Shown: positions 63,760-64,000 of the stretch, in pieces
How the letters are laid out: each line of letters begins with the position of its first letter
Numbering within the stretch: position 1 is the stretch's first letter
NCBI GenBank assembly: GCA_017541375.1
Contig: JAFXZE010000007.1
Span: 1-64,000 of the forward strand
DNA from: Clostridia bacterium
Lineage (GTDB): Bacteria; Bacillota; Clostridia; Christensenellales; UBA1242
DNA: 64,000 bases
Direction of reading: 5' to 3'
Made by a program: the position numbers and the translations under genes
The notes under the pieces: model-generated
Told to the model about the DNA's origin: nothing
Database searches by the model: none
The model's input: only the letters and a program-made list of their open reading frames with translations

Positions 63760-64000
63760 ATGGGAAAAACAAAAGTAGCTGAAAACAACCAACTAATAGG
63801 GGATATTGTGTTTAAAGGGGCGTATGGTGTAGTAAAATATGAAGGAGTGTTAGATAGTCAGGTCGCCTCTAAAATGGGGAAACTGGCAGGAAGGTATTCT
63901 ACACTCAATTGTTCACTTATAATTCATTCGTCTATAAAAGCAAGAAAGTATGTAACAAATTTACTAGCTCAAACTTTAATTACTTATTTGCGATACCCTA
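63760..64000 (+). CDS. Unrecognised protein, 3' end outside window
   Basis: An ATG at 63760 behind an AGAGGTGGGG SD opens a frame that runs through the right edge (80 codons visible). The N-terminus contains IGDIVFKGAYGVVKYEGVLDS, then a Ser/Ile-rich stretch, with no signal peptide. It does not look like Gpr, the usual divergent neighbour of rpsT in spore formers. I do not recognise the family. Confidence 0.55.
   Translation, partial: MGKTKVAENNQLIGDIVFKGAYGVVKYEGVLDSQVASKMGKLAGRYSTLNCSLIIHSSIKARKYVTNLLAQTLITYLRYP

Noticed and set aside
1..64000. CRISPR array, IS element, transposase or integrase
   Set aside because: No regularly spaced short repeats and no recognisable transposase or integrase frames were seen. 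The repeats found are coding or terminator-associated.

Overview
The window is AT-rich DNA from a low-GC Gram-positive, spore-forming bacterium, most likely an uncultured gut Clostridia-like Firmicute. The evidence is a spoVAC-spoVAD-spoVAE cluster with a YunB homologue, a DUF4364 regulator, strong Firmicutes Shine-Dalgarno (SD) sequences, and housekeeping genes in Firmicutes style (cysS, plsX-smc-ftsY, rpsT). Placement below class level is inference.

Layout. 1-5728: 3' part of a giant DUF285/BspA-like surface protein cut by the left edge. 5865-9392 (-): a heterodimeric ABC exporter. 9533-15840 (+): VanW-like protein, CaCA cation exchanger and a second giant DUF285 protein, apparently one operon. 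15970-16749 (-): unknown protein. 16916-24584 (+): DUF4364 regulator, cysS, plsX, smc, ftsY, with a duplicated smc 3' end before ftsY. 24821-25901: a small unknown protein and an HD-domain protein. 25996-36422: two giant membrane-attached GLUG/repeat proteins flanking a PHP phosphoesterase. 36581-39753: an accessory islet (HAD phosphatase, ASCH protein, DUF262-HNH GmrSD-like nuclease) next to tRNA-Arg(ACG). 40074-42418: a membrane protein and, on the minus strand, a secreted Asn-rich protein divergent from spoVA. 42543-45086: spoVAC-AD-AE and yunB. 45183-47912: a solitary PrgI-VirB4-type ATPase. 48113-53884: a third giant surface protein with MBG/Ig-like repeats and a DUF285 C-terminus. 53923-58347: alpha-oxoamine synthase (-), a divergent ABC ATPase, a PucR-type HTH protein, and a COG5610-like pair split into two genes. 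58467-62386: a short CPR-type alaS without its C-terminal domain, plus two unknown proteins. 62589-63653 (-): ChbG/YdjC deacetylase and rpsT. 63760-64000: start of an unrecognised gene.

Main themes. About 23 kb of the 64 kb encodes five very large surface proteins. Three share a recurrent, apparently unnamed 'FGNK...YILSE' unit upstream of DUF285 repeats, and two of those share an N-terminal module. They look like a modular, recombination-prone surface repertoire; one contains 760-bp and 254-bp near-identical internal duplications.

The most novel-looking non-coding signal is a family of roughly 100-130 nt elements directly 3' of genes (clearest at 24585-24711 and 62448-62566, a shorter relative at 40884-40990, looser ones at 25061-25197 and 15841-15940). 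They have conserved sequence blocks at fixed spacing and end in a near-identical intrinsic terminator. They may be a 3'-UTR RNA or sRNA family, or a mobile intergenic repeat.
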